In this document: positions 28,136 through 37,010 of the stretch, in pieces
How positions within the stretch are numbered: position 1 is the stretch's first letter
Layout: the number at the start of each line of letters is the position of its first letter
Assembly (NCBI RefSeq): GCF_019090095.1
Contig: NZ_JAGQFP010000002.1
Coordinates: 2,046,001 to 2,110,000 of the forward strand
Length of the DNA stretch: 64,000 nucleotides
Direction: 5' to 3'
From: Stutzerimonas stutzeri
Lineage (GTDB): Bacteria > Pseudomonadota > Gammaproteobacteria > Pseudomonadales > Pseudomonadaceae
Translations under genes and position numbers: made by a program
The notes under the pieces: generated by a model
What the model saw: the letters and a program-made list of their open reading frames with translations, nothing else
Database searches by the model: none
What the model was told of the DNA's origin: nothing

Positions 28136-29179
28136 TCATTGCTGGATGACGTTGGCCAGGTTGCCGCTGCCATTCTGGACGATGCTGGCCGAAGCACCCT
28201 CGTAGGTCAGCGTCTCCTGTCGCAGACTCGCCTGGTTTGCGTCACCTGACTGGCTGATCAGCGCTTCATGGTTATGGAAGCCCTGATAGGCGTCGATCAG
28301 GTTGCTCGAGCCGATCTGTGCGATATCCAGACGGTTGTCATCACCGACCTGTGTGACCGTGACCTGGTTGTCGATGCCCTCCGAATAACCGTCGATGTGC
28401 GAGCCGTGCCCAGCGAAATGGGCGGTCAGCTCGTTGCCCGTGCCCCGCTGGGCATAGTTCAGCGTGCTGTAGCCGTCGCCAGCGCTGATCTGGGCGAGGT
28501 TGGCGGTGCCGGACTGATGGAGGATGACATCACCGGCGGGGTAGCGTCCCGACGTTTGTTGAATATCGGCCTGGTTGGCGACGCCGTCCTGCTCGACCGT
28601 AGCGGTCCCGCCTCCGAGGCCCGAGCTCAATTGCTGCAACTGCACCAGATTCGCGGTGCCGGTCTGCTGGACGTCCGCCGTGCTGAAACCGGTTTGCTCG
28701 ACCTGCACGGTGTTGCCCTGCCCAAGGGAAACCACCTCCAGCTGGTTGTTGACCCAGGTCTGCCGGGCATCGAGCAGGTTGCCGCTGCCCTCCTGGCGGA
28801 CCGTCGCGTTGGCGGCGAGGTCTCCCGAGTATTGGAGTTGCTCGAGGCGTGCGGCATTGGAGTCGCCTGACTGTGAAATCTCCGCGCTGCCGAGGCCGGA
28901 GGCGCTCGCATGGACCTGGTAGATCTCGGCGACATTCTGCACGCCGTTCTGCTCGATGCGCGCCAGACTGCCTTCTCCCGCATTGCCCGATTGATCGGTC
29001 AACGCATCGTTGGCCGTGCCGTTCTGGCGAATGAAGGATTGCTGCATCGTCCCGCTTTGTATCTGCTGCGCCACGTTATCGGTGCCGATCTGTTCGATCT
29101 CTGCCACATGCTCATTGGCCATGAGATTGCCGCTTATCACCAACAGGAGGGTGGCAGCGAGAGGCGTCATCTTGGACAT
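28136..29179 (-). CDS. curlin-repeat (CsgA/CsgB-like) secreted protein
   Basis: 347 residues: a signal peptide (about 1-21, ending GNLMA) and then repeats of the curlin pattern Q-x-G-x-x-N-x5-Q across the whole chain. Clear units include IEQIGTDNVAQQIQ, FIRQNGTANDALTDQ, RIEQNGVQNVAEIYQ, EISQSGDSNAARLEQ, TVEQDGVANQADIQQ, TVTQVGDDNRLDIAQIGSSN and SIVQNGSGNLANVIQQ. I count about twelve or more, against five in E. coli CsgA, so it is more than twice as long. Such repeats stack into an amyloid beta-solenoid. GGGAGA precedes the start. None of csgD, E, F or G is in the window, so how it leaves the cell is unclear. Confidence 0.85.
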   Translation of the reverse strand: MSKMTPLAATLLLVISGNLMANEHVAEIEQIGTDNVAQQIQSGTMQQSFIRQNGTANDALTDQSGNAGEGSLARIEQNGVQNVAEIYQVHASASGLGSAEISQSGDSNAARLEQLQYSGDLAANATVRQEGSGNLLDARQTWVNNQLEVVSLGQGNTVQVEQTGFSTADVQQTGTANLVQLQQLSSGLGGGTATVEQDGVANQADIQQTSGRYPAGDVILHQSGTANLAQISAGDGYSTLNYAQRGTGNELTAHFAGHGSHIDGYSEGIDNQVTVTQVGDDNRLDIAQIGSSNLIDAYQGFHNHEALISQSGDANQASLRQETLTYEGASASIVQNGSGNLANVIQQ

Positions 29180-29434
29180 TGGAATCTCCCATGCTCAGTG
29201 GATAGGGCTCCGTACACCAAAGAAGCGAAGCAATGAGAGTGTTGTTGAGTTGCCGCTGCCTCGAAATAGACCGAAGGGATCAAATGGCCGCGGGCCGGGT
29301 ATTAGTACCGCGCCGGCACGTGGCGAGGTGGTGAAGCGGAGCAGCCTCATCGCGCCGACCATCGGCGTGCACGAATGGTCCGGCCACCGTTCGATATCGG
29401 TAGGGGCCACCAGGGCCTCGTTGCGAGGTGATGC

Positions 29435-29623
29435 ATGCAAGGCGAAATCATGGTGGACACCGCGGTCTTGGCCGCAAACGATTCGGACGCGGATACCGTG
29501 CTGCCTGGAGATCCTGATGTCGCGAGCATTAACGACACGCCCATGTCGGATCCTGAAGACCCCGAGCTCAGCGACGAAGACATCGATCTGTTCGAAGACG
29601 ATCCGAGCATTCCAACCGAGTAG
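29435..29623 (+). CDS. small acidic protein, unknown
   Basis: 62 residues, extremely acidic (about one third Asp/Glu, ending DPELSDEDIDLFEDD then PSIPTE), without hydrophobic segment or cysteine. GAGGTGAT at 29425-29432 is a strong, well-spaced ribosome-binding site for the ATG at 29435, the main reason for calling it. I do not recognise a family. It sits between the divergent curlin gene and the convergent wza gene. It could be a chance frame in GC-rich DNA. Confidence 0.45.
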   Translation: MQGEIMVDTAVLAANDSDADTVLPGDPDVASINDTPMSDPEDPELSDEDIDLFEDDPSIPTE

Positions 29624-29695
29624 CGGTGCACGGCGGCTTGCAAAAACGGCGTTCGTCGTACGCCAAGCCACAGCGGTCTGCCTGGCCTGAAATGC

Positions 29696-29730
29696 AAAAA
29701 CCGCAGCCATCCGAGGGAGGGCTGCGGTTT
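29696..29730 (-). terminator. rho-independent terminator of wza
   Basis: AAACCGCAGCC (29698-29708) pairs with GGCTGCGGTTT (29720-29730). On the minus strand the stem runs into TTTTT (29700 down to 29696). It lies 40 bases past the wza stop and also faces the small acidic gene. Confidence 0.85.
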
Positions 29731-29769
29731 GGTTGTCAGGCCGGTATCGACCTGAGCGGTGTCATGCGA

Positions 29770-30858
29770 TCAACGGTTGAACGCGGCACCGGTGCCGACC
29801 ACAGTAGCCGACGGCAGCAGTTGGCTGATGAAGCGGTTCCAGCGAGTGATCCCTGCTGGCCCGACGAAGACCACATCCTGCGGCTGCAGCGGGAAGCTCT
29901 TGGCCAGCGCAAAGGCGGTCGGCGAGGCAGCGTTCAGCTGGAATACCTTGGCCGGCTCGGTGGCAATGTTTTCCGCTCCGCGGATCACGTAGACCGCTTC
30001 GCCATCGGCGGTGTCCTGGCGAATGCCGCCGGCCGTGCCGATCGCGTCCATCAGGTTGTAGCTCGAGGCCTTGAAGTTGACCGCTTGTGGCTGAGTAACC
30101 TCACCCAGTACGTAGATCTTCTTCTGATCGTTGTAGGGCAGGTGAAGCTGGTCGCCATCTTTCAGATACACGTCGTTCAGCCAGGAATCCGGACGGTTCA
30201 GGTCGTCGAGATTGAGCATGTACTCGCGACCGTCGCGCTTGAGGATCAGACCGGACAGGTCAGCCGTAGCGGTATCGACGCCGGCCTGGCCAATGGCCTG
30301 GACCAGAGTCATCGGGGCGGTGGTGACAGGCACCTCGCCGGCGGTGTTGAACGCACCCGACAGTACGACGCGCTGGCTGCCATAGCGCAGCAGGGCGACG
30401 TCAACTTGCGGGCTGTCGATGTAGTTGGCCAGGCGACGAGCAATCTGGGCGCGCAGCTCTTCGATGGTGCGGCCAGCTGCTTCGATGTTGCCGATGTACG
30501 GATAGAACAGGGTGCCATCCGGGCGGACCAGGCGGCCGTTGGCGTCCAGCTGCTGTTGCGGGCCGGACGGCGCGGTCAGCTCGGGGTGATCCCAGACGGT
30601 GATGTAGAGAAGGTCATTTGGGCCGATGCGGTAGGCTTCGGGTTTGAAATCGAGCAGTTCCTGTTTGCTGGAGGTGCCCCGGTCGGAAGACAGTTCGCCT
30701 TTCAGGATTTCAGGCGTGATGCGGATCAGCTGTACGTTACCGTCCTGCGATTTCGCGCCGTCCTTGAACTCATCCGGGTCAAGGTACTGACCGGGCGAAA
30801 ACACACATCCCTGGAGCGCCAGAACGGAAGAGAAAGCGAGAGCAAATATTGGTTTCAT
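29770..30858 (-). CDS. wza: Wza-type outer-membrane polysaccharide export lipoprotein
   Basis: 362 residues. The signal peptide ends in the lipobox LQGC (residues 15-18), so it is lipid-anchored. The polysaccharide export (Poly_export) domain starts at about residue 75 (AYRIGPNDLLYITVWDHPEL), and two SLBB-type ligand-binding repeats follow (about 160-230 and 245-320, for example KKIYVLGEVTQPQAVNFKA). In this family an octamer forms the channel through which capsule or exopolysaccharide crosses the outer membrane, working with Wzc. It lies at the far end of the locus, 569 bases from rmd, with its own terminator. Confidence 0.93.
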   Translation of the reverse strand: MKPIFALAFSSVLALQGCVFSPGQYLDPDEFKDGAKSQDGNVQLIRITPEILKGELSSDRGTSSKQELLDFKPEAYRIGPNDLLYITVWDHPELTAPSGPQQQLDANGRLVRPDGTLFYPYIGNIEAAGRTIEELRAQIARRLANYIDSPQVDVALLRYGSQRVVLSGAFNTAGEVPVTTAPMTLVQAIGQAGVDTATADLSGLILKRDGREYMLNLDDLNRPDSWLNDVYLKDGDQLHLPYNDQKKIYVLGEVTQPQAVNFKASSYNLMDAIGTAGGIRQDTADGEAVYVIRGAENIATEPAKVFQLNAASPTAFALAKSFPLQPQDVVFVGPAGITRWNRFISQLLPSATVVGTGAAFNR

Positions 30859-31427
30859 GGTTCTTCATCCTTGACGGAATAGTTGTTTTTACGAAGTGAA
30901 ACGGCGGGATTCACTTTTAGCTGAAGGAGCGAGCTGATGGATTCGTCCGCTGCAACCGATGGGTGATCAGTTCGAAAGCGCGTGTGGACGATTCATTTCG
31001 CTGCTCCTGTTGTTGCTACCGCAAAGCGCTGGAAGCAGTACGTCTCCGAGATAGATCTGAGGACCGTTCCGTGTGAGTCATTGTTCAATTCGCTCAACCC
31101 GTCCACGCCTTTCGCAGGCCTCGGAACGGGTGCCTTGCTGCTCACAGTAGCCATAGACCGCTCCGTTTCATTGGGGTTCAAGGCGGTGCGCATAAATCGC
31201 GGCGGTGTTGGATGCGGGCTGGCGGGTTGGTCAGCCGAGCCTGTCTAGCGCGCTGGCTGAGCAACATTGGCCGCGTTCAGGGGGCCACCCGCTTGTCGTT
31301 CAAATAGCTGAAAACCGGGCGTCTCGAGCACCGAGGGCGACGCTGCGACGGTCGATCGGAAGGGCAGGGGGTATGCAAAAGGCGGCCAGCCAGGCCGCCA
31401 TGACTACTGAAAATCACGAGGGCCCGG
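30859..31427. other. 569-base gene-free stretch upstream of wza
   Basis: It holds the rmd terminator (31377-31399) and must carry the wza promoter. No frame in it looks like a protein. The AT-richer first 60 bases next to wza (GTTTTTACGAAGTG region) are the likeliest place for the minus-strand promoter, but I cannot fix -10/-35 elements. Confidence 0.5.
31377..31399 (-). terminator. rho-independent terminator of rmd
   Basis: On the minus strand GGCGGCC, loop TGGCT, GGCCGCC is followed by TTTT. It begins 28 bases after the rmd stop, so the operon reading from gmd/rmd ends here and wza needs a separate promoter. Confidence 0.85.
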
Positions 31428-32342
31428 TCAGTTGGACGTCGGGTTTTCGATCATCCAGCGCAAGGTTTCGCGCAGTTCGATCTGGGGAAGATCGCCTATG
31501 AGCGAGTCCAGCTTCGTTCGACAGCCGAACAGGTTCTTGACGTCGGCACTGCGCACGAATGCCGGATTGACCCGGACTTCCAGACGATGGCCGGAAATGG
31601 CCGCGGCCTGCTGCAGCACGTATTCCAGCGTGTATGCCGAGCCCGAACAGATGTTGACGGTTTCGCCAATGGCTGCGGGTGTTTCGAGCAAGCGTCTGTA
31701 AGCCTGGACGACTTGGCGTACGTCGCAGAAATCGCGTGCGATATCCAGGTTGCCCAACTCGACGACCTCGGCACGACGACGTGTGTGCGCGACGATCTTG
31801 GGGATGAGAAATTGTTCGGCCTGGCCGATGCCGGTGTAGTTGAACGGCCGCGTGATGATCAGTGGCAACCTGCCGACATACAGTCTCGCCAGAAACTCCA
31901 TGGCCGCCTTGCTCACGGCATAGTCGTTGGCCGGGGCAAAGGGGGAGGACTCGTCCAGTACGCCTTCGGTCGCATTGCCGTAGACGTTCGCACTGCTGGC
32001 CAGCAGCACACCTTCGACGCCCGTGGCGGTGACCCGTAGTGCCTCGAGTAAATGGCGCGTCCCGAGCAGATTGGCGTTGTAGATGGCGTCCGCATCGGTG
32101 TGCGCGACGAAAGACACCGCAGCCAGATGCACCACATAGGTCGGCCGGATTTCCAACAACAGCGTTCGCAGGGTCTCGGCATCATTCAGCGAACAGCAGT
32201 GAATGGCCGAAACCGCCGAAGGCAGCTCGTCTACGGGGCGACGATAGCTGAGGCCGTGAACCTCGTAGCCGTGGGCTGCGAGTTCTTCTGCCATATAGCG
32301 GCCGGTAAACCCGGTGACGCCGGTAATCAGCACTTTGCGCAT
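31428..32342 (-). CDS. rmd: GDP-6-deoxy-4-keto-mannose reductase (Rmd-like, GDP-D-rhamnose synthesis)
   Basis: 304 residues, extended SDR fold. The nucleotide-binding motif GVTGFTGRYMAEEL is at residues 8-21; the catalytic triad is in SSANVYG and YAVSKAAME (YxxxK). With Gmd next door, the likely job is reduction of GDP-4-keto-6-deoxymannose to GDP-D-rhamnose. A GDP-6-deoxy-talose product is possible, since the two reductases are hard to tell apart. The start at 32342 (MRKVLITGVTGFTGRYM) is the standard SDR start; an upstream in-frame ATG adds 20 unlikely residues. A terminator-like hairpin separates it from gmd. Confidence 0.85.
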   Translation of the reverse strand: MRKVLITGVTGFTGRYMAEELAAHGYEVHGLSYRRPVDELPSAVSAIHCCSLNDAETLRTLLLEIRPTYVVHLAAVSFVAHTDADAIYNANLLGTRHLLEALRVTATGVEGVLLASSANVYGNATEGVLDESSPFAPANDYAVSKAAMEFLARLYVGRLPLIITRPFNYTGIGQAEQFLIPKIVAHTRRRAEVVELGNLDIARDFCDVRQVVQAYRRLLETPAAIGETVNICSGSAYTLEYVLQQAAAISGHRLEVRVNPAFVRSADVKNLFGCRTKLDSLIGDLPQIELRETLRWMIENPTSN

Positions 32343-32481
32343 GATCTTCCCGATAGGATGAATTCCAATTTCAGTGGAGCGCTCCATTCCAGGTATAGGC
32401 ATGGGATGTTGCGTCCTGGTTACGGCTGCCCGACAAGCTATGAGGCTACTGTTCGCGCCGCATCTTCATTCGTTGGATCTG

Positions 32482-32518
32482 AAAAAAAAACGCAGCGGAG
32501 TCCGAAGGCAGGCTCCGC
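32482..32518 (-). terminator. terminator-like hairpin between gmd and rmd
   Basis: On the minus strand GCGGAG pairs with CTCCGC across a 12-base loop, followed by GCG-type bases and nine T residues (32490 down to 32482). It lies about 115 bases after the gmd stop and 140 bases before the rmd start, inside what would otherwise be one operon. Confidence 0.75.
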
Positions 32519-32634
32519 GCGGTACCACTGGCAGACCACGCACAGAAGCGCGTGCACGGTGCGCACCACGAAGGTGATGCACAGCCCGGCAGCTCGTCTC
32601 CGGCGCGGTGCCATCGATCGTCAGGCCGAAGCCG

Positions 32635-33678
<1,044 letters not shown>

Positions 33679-33820
33679 TCAAGGTTAGGTTTTCAAGTTG
33701 CCGTTGCTTCGCTACGCCTGGCACAGGGCTCTGGGAAACAGCGAAGCACCGTTCGTAAACGCAGTGGTGCCACCTGAACGGCCGGGTTCGGCATGTCCCG
33801 ATGGCGGTTTTGCCAGCCGG

Positions 33821-34582
33821 TCAGGATTGCTGCTTGGCCGGACTGGCTTTATGCCTGGCGCTCTTTTCCCGCAAAAAAGCGGGCACGATATAAAGCGCGT
33901 CGATCCAGTACCGCTTGGCCAGCCGGCGCGGCTCCATGCACATGCGGTGCAGCCATTCGAGTTTGTATTCACGCATCCACTTCGGCGCGCGCTTGATCGT
34001 GCCGGTCGCGAAGGAAATGGACGCGCCGATGCTGAAGCCCATACCGGTGCGCTCGTGCGATTGGGTCGCGGCCGCGAGGATTTCCCCGCGTGGCGTTCCC
34101 ACGGCGTACAGGACCAGTTCCGATGGGTTTTCACGAACGAACTGCAGGCAACGCTGCACCTCGTCAGGCTTCTTGATAAACCCCATCGGCGGGTTGTAGT
34201 GATAGAGCTCGATACCGGGGTAGATCGCTCGCAGCTTGTCGGCTTCACTTTCCAGCGAGCCGATCAGCACCACACGCAGCTGCTCTTCGTCGGCCCATTT
34301 GAGAAGGTCCAGGGTCAGGTCGCTGCCGGGGATCGCCTCATCCAGATGCACGCCCAGGCGGCTCAGGAGCGACAGCAGGATACGGCTGTCACATAGCCTC
34401 CAGCGCGCCTTGGCGTAGGCATCGCGCAGCGCCTCGTCGTGCTCGAGTTGAACGAGGTGGTCGACATTCGGCGTTACTACAAACGAATAGGGTTGTTTGA
34501 CGCCCTCACGGATGTAGCTCAATAACGTCTTTTTATTGCCGGAAAAAAAATCTATTCCGAACGCACTAGTATCATTTGACAC
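33821..34582 (-). CDS. WecG/TagA/CpsF-family glycosyltransferase
   Basis: 253 residues, GT26 family. The core shows VTPNVDHLVQLEHDEALRDA (about residues 37-56), then LIGSLESEADKL and GMGFSIGASISFATGTIKRAPKWM, ending in a short hydrophobic C-terminal region (YWIDALYIVPAFLREK) typical of membrane association. WecG adds ManNAcA to a lipid-linked sugar and TagA adds ManNAc; here it probably adds the second or third sugar of the repeat unit, donor unknown. It starts 11 bases inside the end of the GT2 gene. The first codons are AT-rich compared with flanking genes. Confidence 0.88.
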   Translation of the reverse strand: MSNDTSAFGIDFFSGNKKTLLSYIREGVKQPYSFVVTPNVDHLVQLEHDEALRDAYAKARWRLCDSRILLSLLSRLGVHLDEAIPGSDLTLDLLKWADEEQLRVVLIGSLESEADKLRAIYPGIELYHYNPPMGFIKKPDEVQRCLQFVRENPSELVLYAVGTPRGEILAAATQSHERTGMGFSIGASISFATGTIKRAPKWMREYKLEWLHRMCMEPRRLAKRYWIDALYIVPAFLREKSARHKASPAKQQS

Positions 34583-35456
34583 TCATTGCTACTCCCTTGA
34601 AGGCGCCCTTGATTCCCGACCAGGCGAGGGCGGGATTTCTGAATTCCTTGAGTGTGGTAACAGCCGAAAGCAGGAATGCGGAAACAAGTGCGAAAACCGG
34701 TCCGTAGAATCGCTTGTTGAAGCGAGTGGCTGCGCGGTTGCGATAGTAATGATAAAAAGCCGAGCGGTTGCCGAGACTGAGCGAGCCATAGTGAAACAGG
34801 CGGCTTTGCGGAACTACCTGGATGGAAATTCCAAAACGTCTGGCGCGGTATTGCCAATCCACTTCTTCGAAATACATGAAGTAGCTTTCATCCATCAGAC
34901 CGATTTCCTTGGTCAGCGCGGCTGAAAAGGCGAGGCTGCAACCCATGATGTAGTCCGGGTCGAGTTGCGGCGCCTGGTGTTGGAGTGCATCGACGCTCTG
35001 GTTCTTGCCCAGCAGGCGGGCCTTGCCGAGGATGGGGTACAACTTGCCTCCGCCATAACACTCCAGGCGCCCGGTGTCGGCACTCAATACCAGGGAACCC
35101 ACGAACTGCCGGTCATCGCGCTTCAACGCTTCGAGCAACGGCGAAAAGGCATCGCTGTCGACATAGGTATCGTTGTTGATAACCCAGAAGTATTCGGGCT
35201 GGAGGTTTTCCATCGCCCAGCGCAAGCCGTAGTTATTACCGCCCGCATAGCCATTATTCTCGGGGTTGCAGAGCAACGTGACCTTGGCCGAAGGCTTTTC
35301 ATCGAGCCATTGCTGCAAAGCGCGATCGGAGCCGTCCTGGGAGTCATTGTCAACGATGACGATATGGTCGATCGTCAAACAATGTTCGAGCAGGCTCTCA
35401 GCACAGCTGATAGTTTCAGTAGCAGCTTTGTAGTTGAGAATAAGTGCGACGTTCAT
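34572..35456 (-). CDS. GT2 glycosyltransferase (rhamnosyltransferase-like)
   Basis: 294 residues. The GT-A fold shows VALILNYKAATETISCAESL at the start, DNDSQDGSDRALQQWL (nucleotide-sugar site), FWVINNDTYVDSDAF (DxD-type NND metal site) and SYFMYFEEVDWQYRARRFGI (catalytic ED). This is the WbbL-like rhamnosyltransferase branch, which fits D-rhamnose from Gmd/Rmd. A hydrophobic patch near the C-terminus suggests membrane binding. The start at 35456 (MNVALILNYK) is standard; an in-frame ATG 42 bases earlier is less likely. It overlaps the Wzy gene by 41 bases and the WecG gene by 11. Confidence 0.87.
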   Translation of the reverse strand: MNVALILNYKAATETISCAESLLEHCLTIDHIVIVDNDSQDGSDRALQQWLDEKPSAKVTLLCNPENNGYAGGNNYGLRWAMENLQPEYFWVINNDTYVDSDAFSPLLEALKRDDRQFVGSLVLSADTGRLECYGGGKLYPILGKARLLGKNQSVDALQHQAPQLDPDYIMGCSLAFSAALTKEIGLMDESYFMYFEEVDWQYRARRFGISIQVVPQSRLFHYGSLSLGNRSAFYHYYRNRAATRFNKRFYGPVFALVSAFLLSAVTTLKEFRNPALAWSGIKGAFKGVAMSVK

Positions 35457-36672
35457 GTACTCGTTCCTTGCTGCGAAGATGGCGTGCGCGGAGGGCATGT
35501 ATAACGAAAAGCATCACGACGATTGGCTGCGCATATTCGAACAGGCCACTGAGCGGCCAGATCACGAACAGCGCCAGCATGACGGCGTAGTTGAAGCCCA
35601 TATCCGGGTTGATGTTGCGGGCGATGCGCTGATAGACGAACAGCGACACGGGCACCACGAGGAAGGTCAGAAATCCGAAGCGGAACATGGTTCCGATGAA
35701 CCCCACGTCGGAGAGGAAGAAATGTTCGCCGAAGTAGGGGATGAAGCCGTCCTGCCACATCAGTGACAGCGAACCGCTGGGCAGCCAGTTGACCAGGTCC
35801 AGGTGCCTGAAGATCGCAGCGATGGTGTAGGGGCGCACGCCATCGTCGACATCGCCTTCCAGGCTGTTCTGGTAGAACTCGATGTTCAGGCCGAGTGTCT
35901 GGAGCAGTTCCGGGTAGAAGAAGAATGGGGACAACAGCACACACAGCGAAGCCGCCCAGACGATCGCTTTTGCTCGCAGGCAGAACAGCGTGAACGCAAG
36001 GCAGAGCACGATGAGTTGGCGCGTCTGGGTGGCGAAAACCAGCGTCAGCAACAGAATGGCCGCCACGATGAGGTAGAGGTTGCGCTGTCGCGTTTCGCCG
36101 CTGATCGGTGACTTGCCTTTCGCCCAGATCTGGATGCAATAGAAGTAGGCGAAACAGAGCAGGAACGGGCCGATCGATGAGCGATCCGGGCGATCCCAGG
36201 CTGTCTGCTCCGTGCGCAGATCAGGCAGCATGCCGAACTTGAAGCTCCAGGACAGGACCGCAGCGATCAACGCGGCGTACAGGATCGAATGCTCGAACTG
36301 GCGCGTGGTCAGGCGCTTGGCGAGCAGCAGCAGCGGGACGAACCCGAATGCGAAGAGGATGCGCCTTTCTTCGATCAGACCGTATGCGATCGGCTGGCCG
36401 TAGGTGTAGTACGCGAATATCGCCGGCAGCACGGTGAACACGGCGAAGCTGTACAACGCGTAATACATCAAGACGCGGTACTCCCTGGCGGCATCCTCGG
36501 CCGCTGCGAGTACAAGCAGTAGCGCGCCGCCCAGGCAGACCGCCAGGTAGGCCTCGTTGAGAAACTTGAATCCGACGGGGTTGTGCGTACTGTCTCCGAA
36601 CACGGAGAAATGCAGCATGAGCGCCAGCACGGTCAACGGCAAAAACAATAATTTCGAGCTGATGTTTGTCAT
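35416..36672 (-). CDS. O-antigen polymerase/ligase-like membrane protein (candidate Wzy)
   Basis: 418 residues with about ten to twelve hydrophobic segments. A large periplasmic loop lies between the late helices (about residues 245-330, containing FYQNSLEGDVDDGVRPYTIA), the layout of the Wzy/WaaL superfamily. As sole polymerase-type protein in the locus, it is the best candidate to join repeat units. The start at 36672 (MTNISSKLLFLPLTVLALML) opens directly into helix 1; upstream in-frame sequence to 36936 is basic and not protein-like. It overlaps the GT2 start by 41 bases. Confidence 0.82.
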   Translation of the reverse strand: MTNISSKLLFLPLTVLALMLHFSVFGDSTHNPVGFKFLNEAYLAVCLGGALLLVLAAAEDAAREYRVLMYYALYSFAVFTVLPAIFAYYTYGQPIAYGLIEERRILFAFGFVPLLLLAKRLTTRQFEHSILYAALIAAVLSWSFKFGMLPDLRTEQTAWDRPDRSSIGPFLLCFAYFYCIQIWAKGKSPISGETRQRNLYLIVAAILLLTLVFATQTRQLIVLCLAFTLFCLRAKAIVWAASLCVLLSPFFFYPELLQTLGLNIEFYQNSLEGDVDDGVRPYTIAAIFRHLDLVNWLPSGSLSLMWQDGFIPYFGEHFFLSDVGFIGTMFRFGFLTFLVVPVSLFVYQRIARNINPDMGFNYAVMLALFVIWPLSGLFEYAQPIVVMLFVIHALRARHLRSKERVHERRTYSQLQSCY

Positions 36673-37010
36673 CCCCTGAGTCCTTGGTGCTTTTCCATTC
36701 CTGATCAACTGCGCCGCAACAAACTCAAGCCATTCCACATTGCCATGCCGGTACCTTCGGTGCGCCGCTATGCAGTGAGTTGCTGCCCCGGCAGTGCAGC
36801 GAATCCGGGGCGATCGTGGCAAGCGACGCTTTCGATACCTTCGGGTCGTTCGAGTTCCACTCGTATTAAACCCGCCGATGCTTGGTCGAAGCGTTGGACA
36901 ACGGCTAAGTGGCTGGGTTGCGTGCCGTTCGTGCAATTGCGATAAATTTCAGACGAGCTTCACACCTGTTTCCCGAGCGATCGCTTGGCTTAGCCCGAGG
37001 AGGGTTCCGG
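36673..37010. other. 338-base gene-free stretch within the polysaccharide locus
   Basis: It separates the GH5 and Wzy genes. I see no protein-like frame, clear terminator or repeat. The gap is unusually long for genes in one operon, so an internal promoter for wzy onward is possible. Confidence 0.45.

Noticed and set aside
28136..29179. FapC-type Pseudomonas functional amyloid
   Set aside because: Fap repeats differ and fapABCDEF genes are absent. The Q-x-G-x-x-N pattern fits curlin.
36673..36936. 88-residue N-terminal extension of the Wzy candidate
   Set aside because: Very basic, Arg/His-rich, without similarity to polymerases. The ATG at 36672 begins directly before the first membrane helix.
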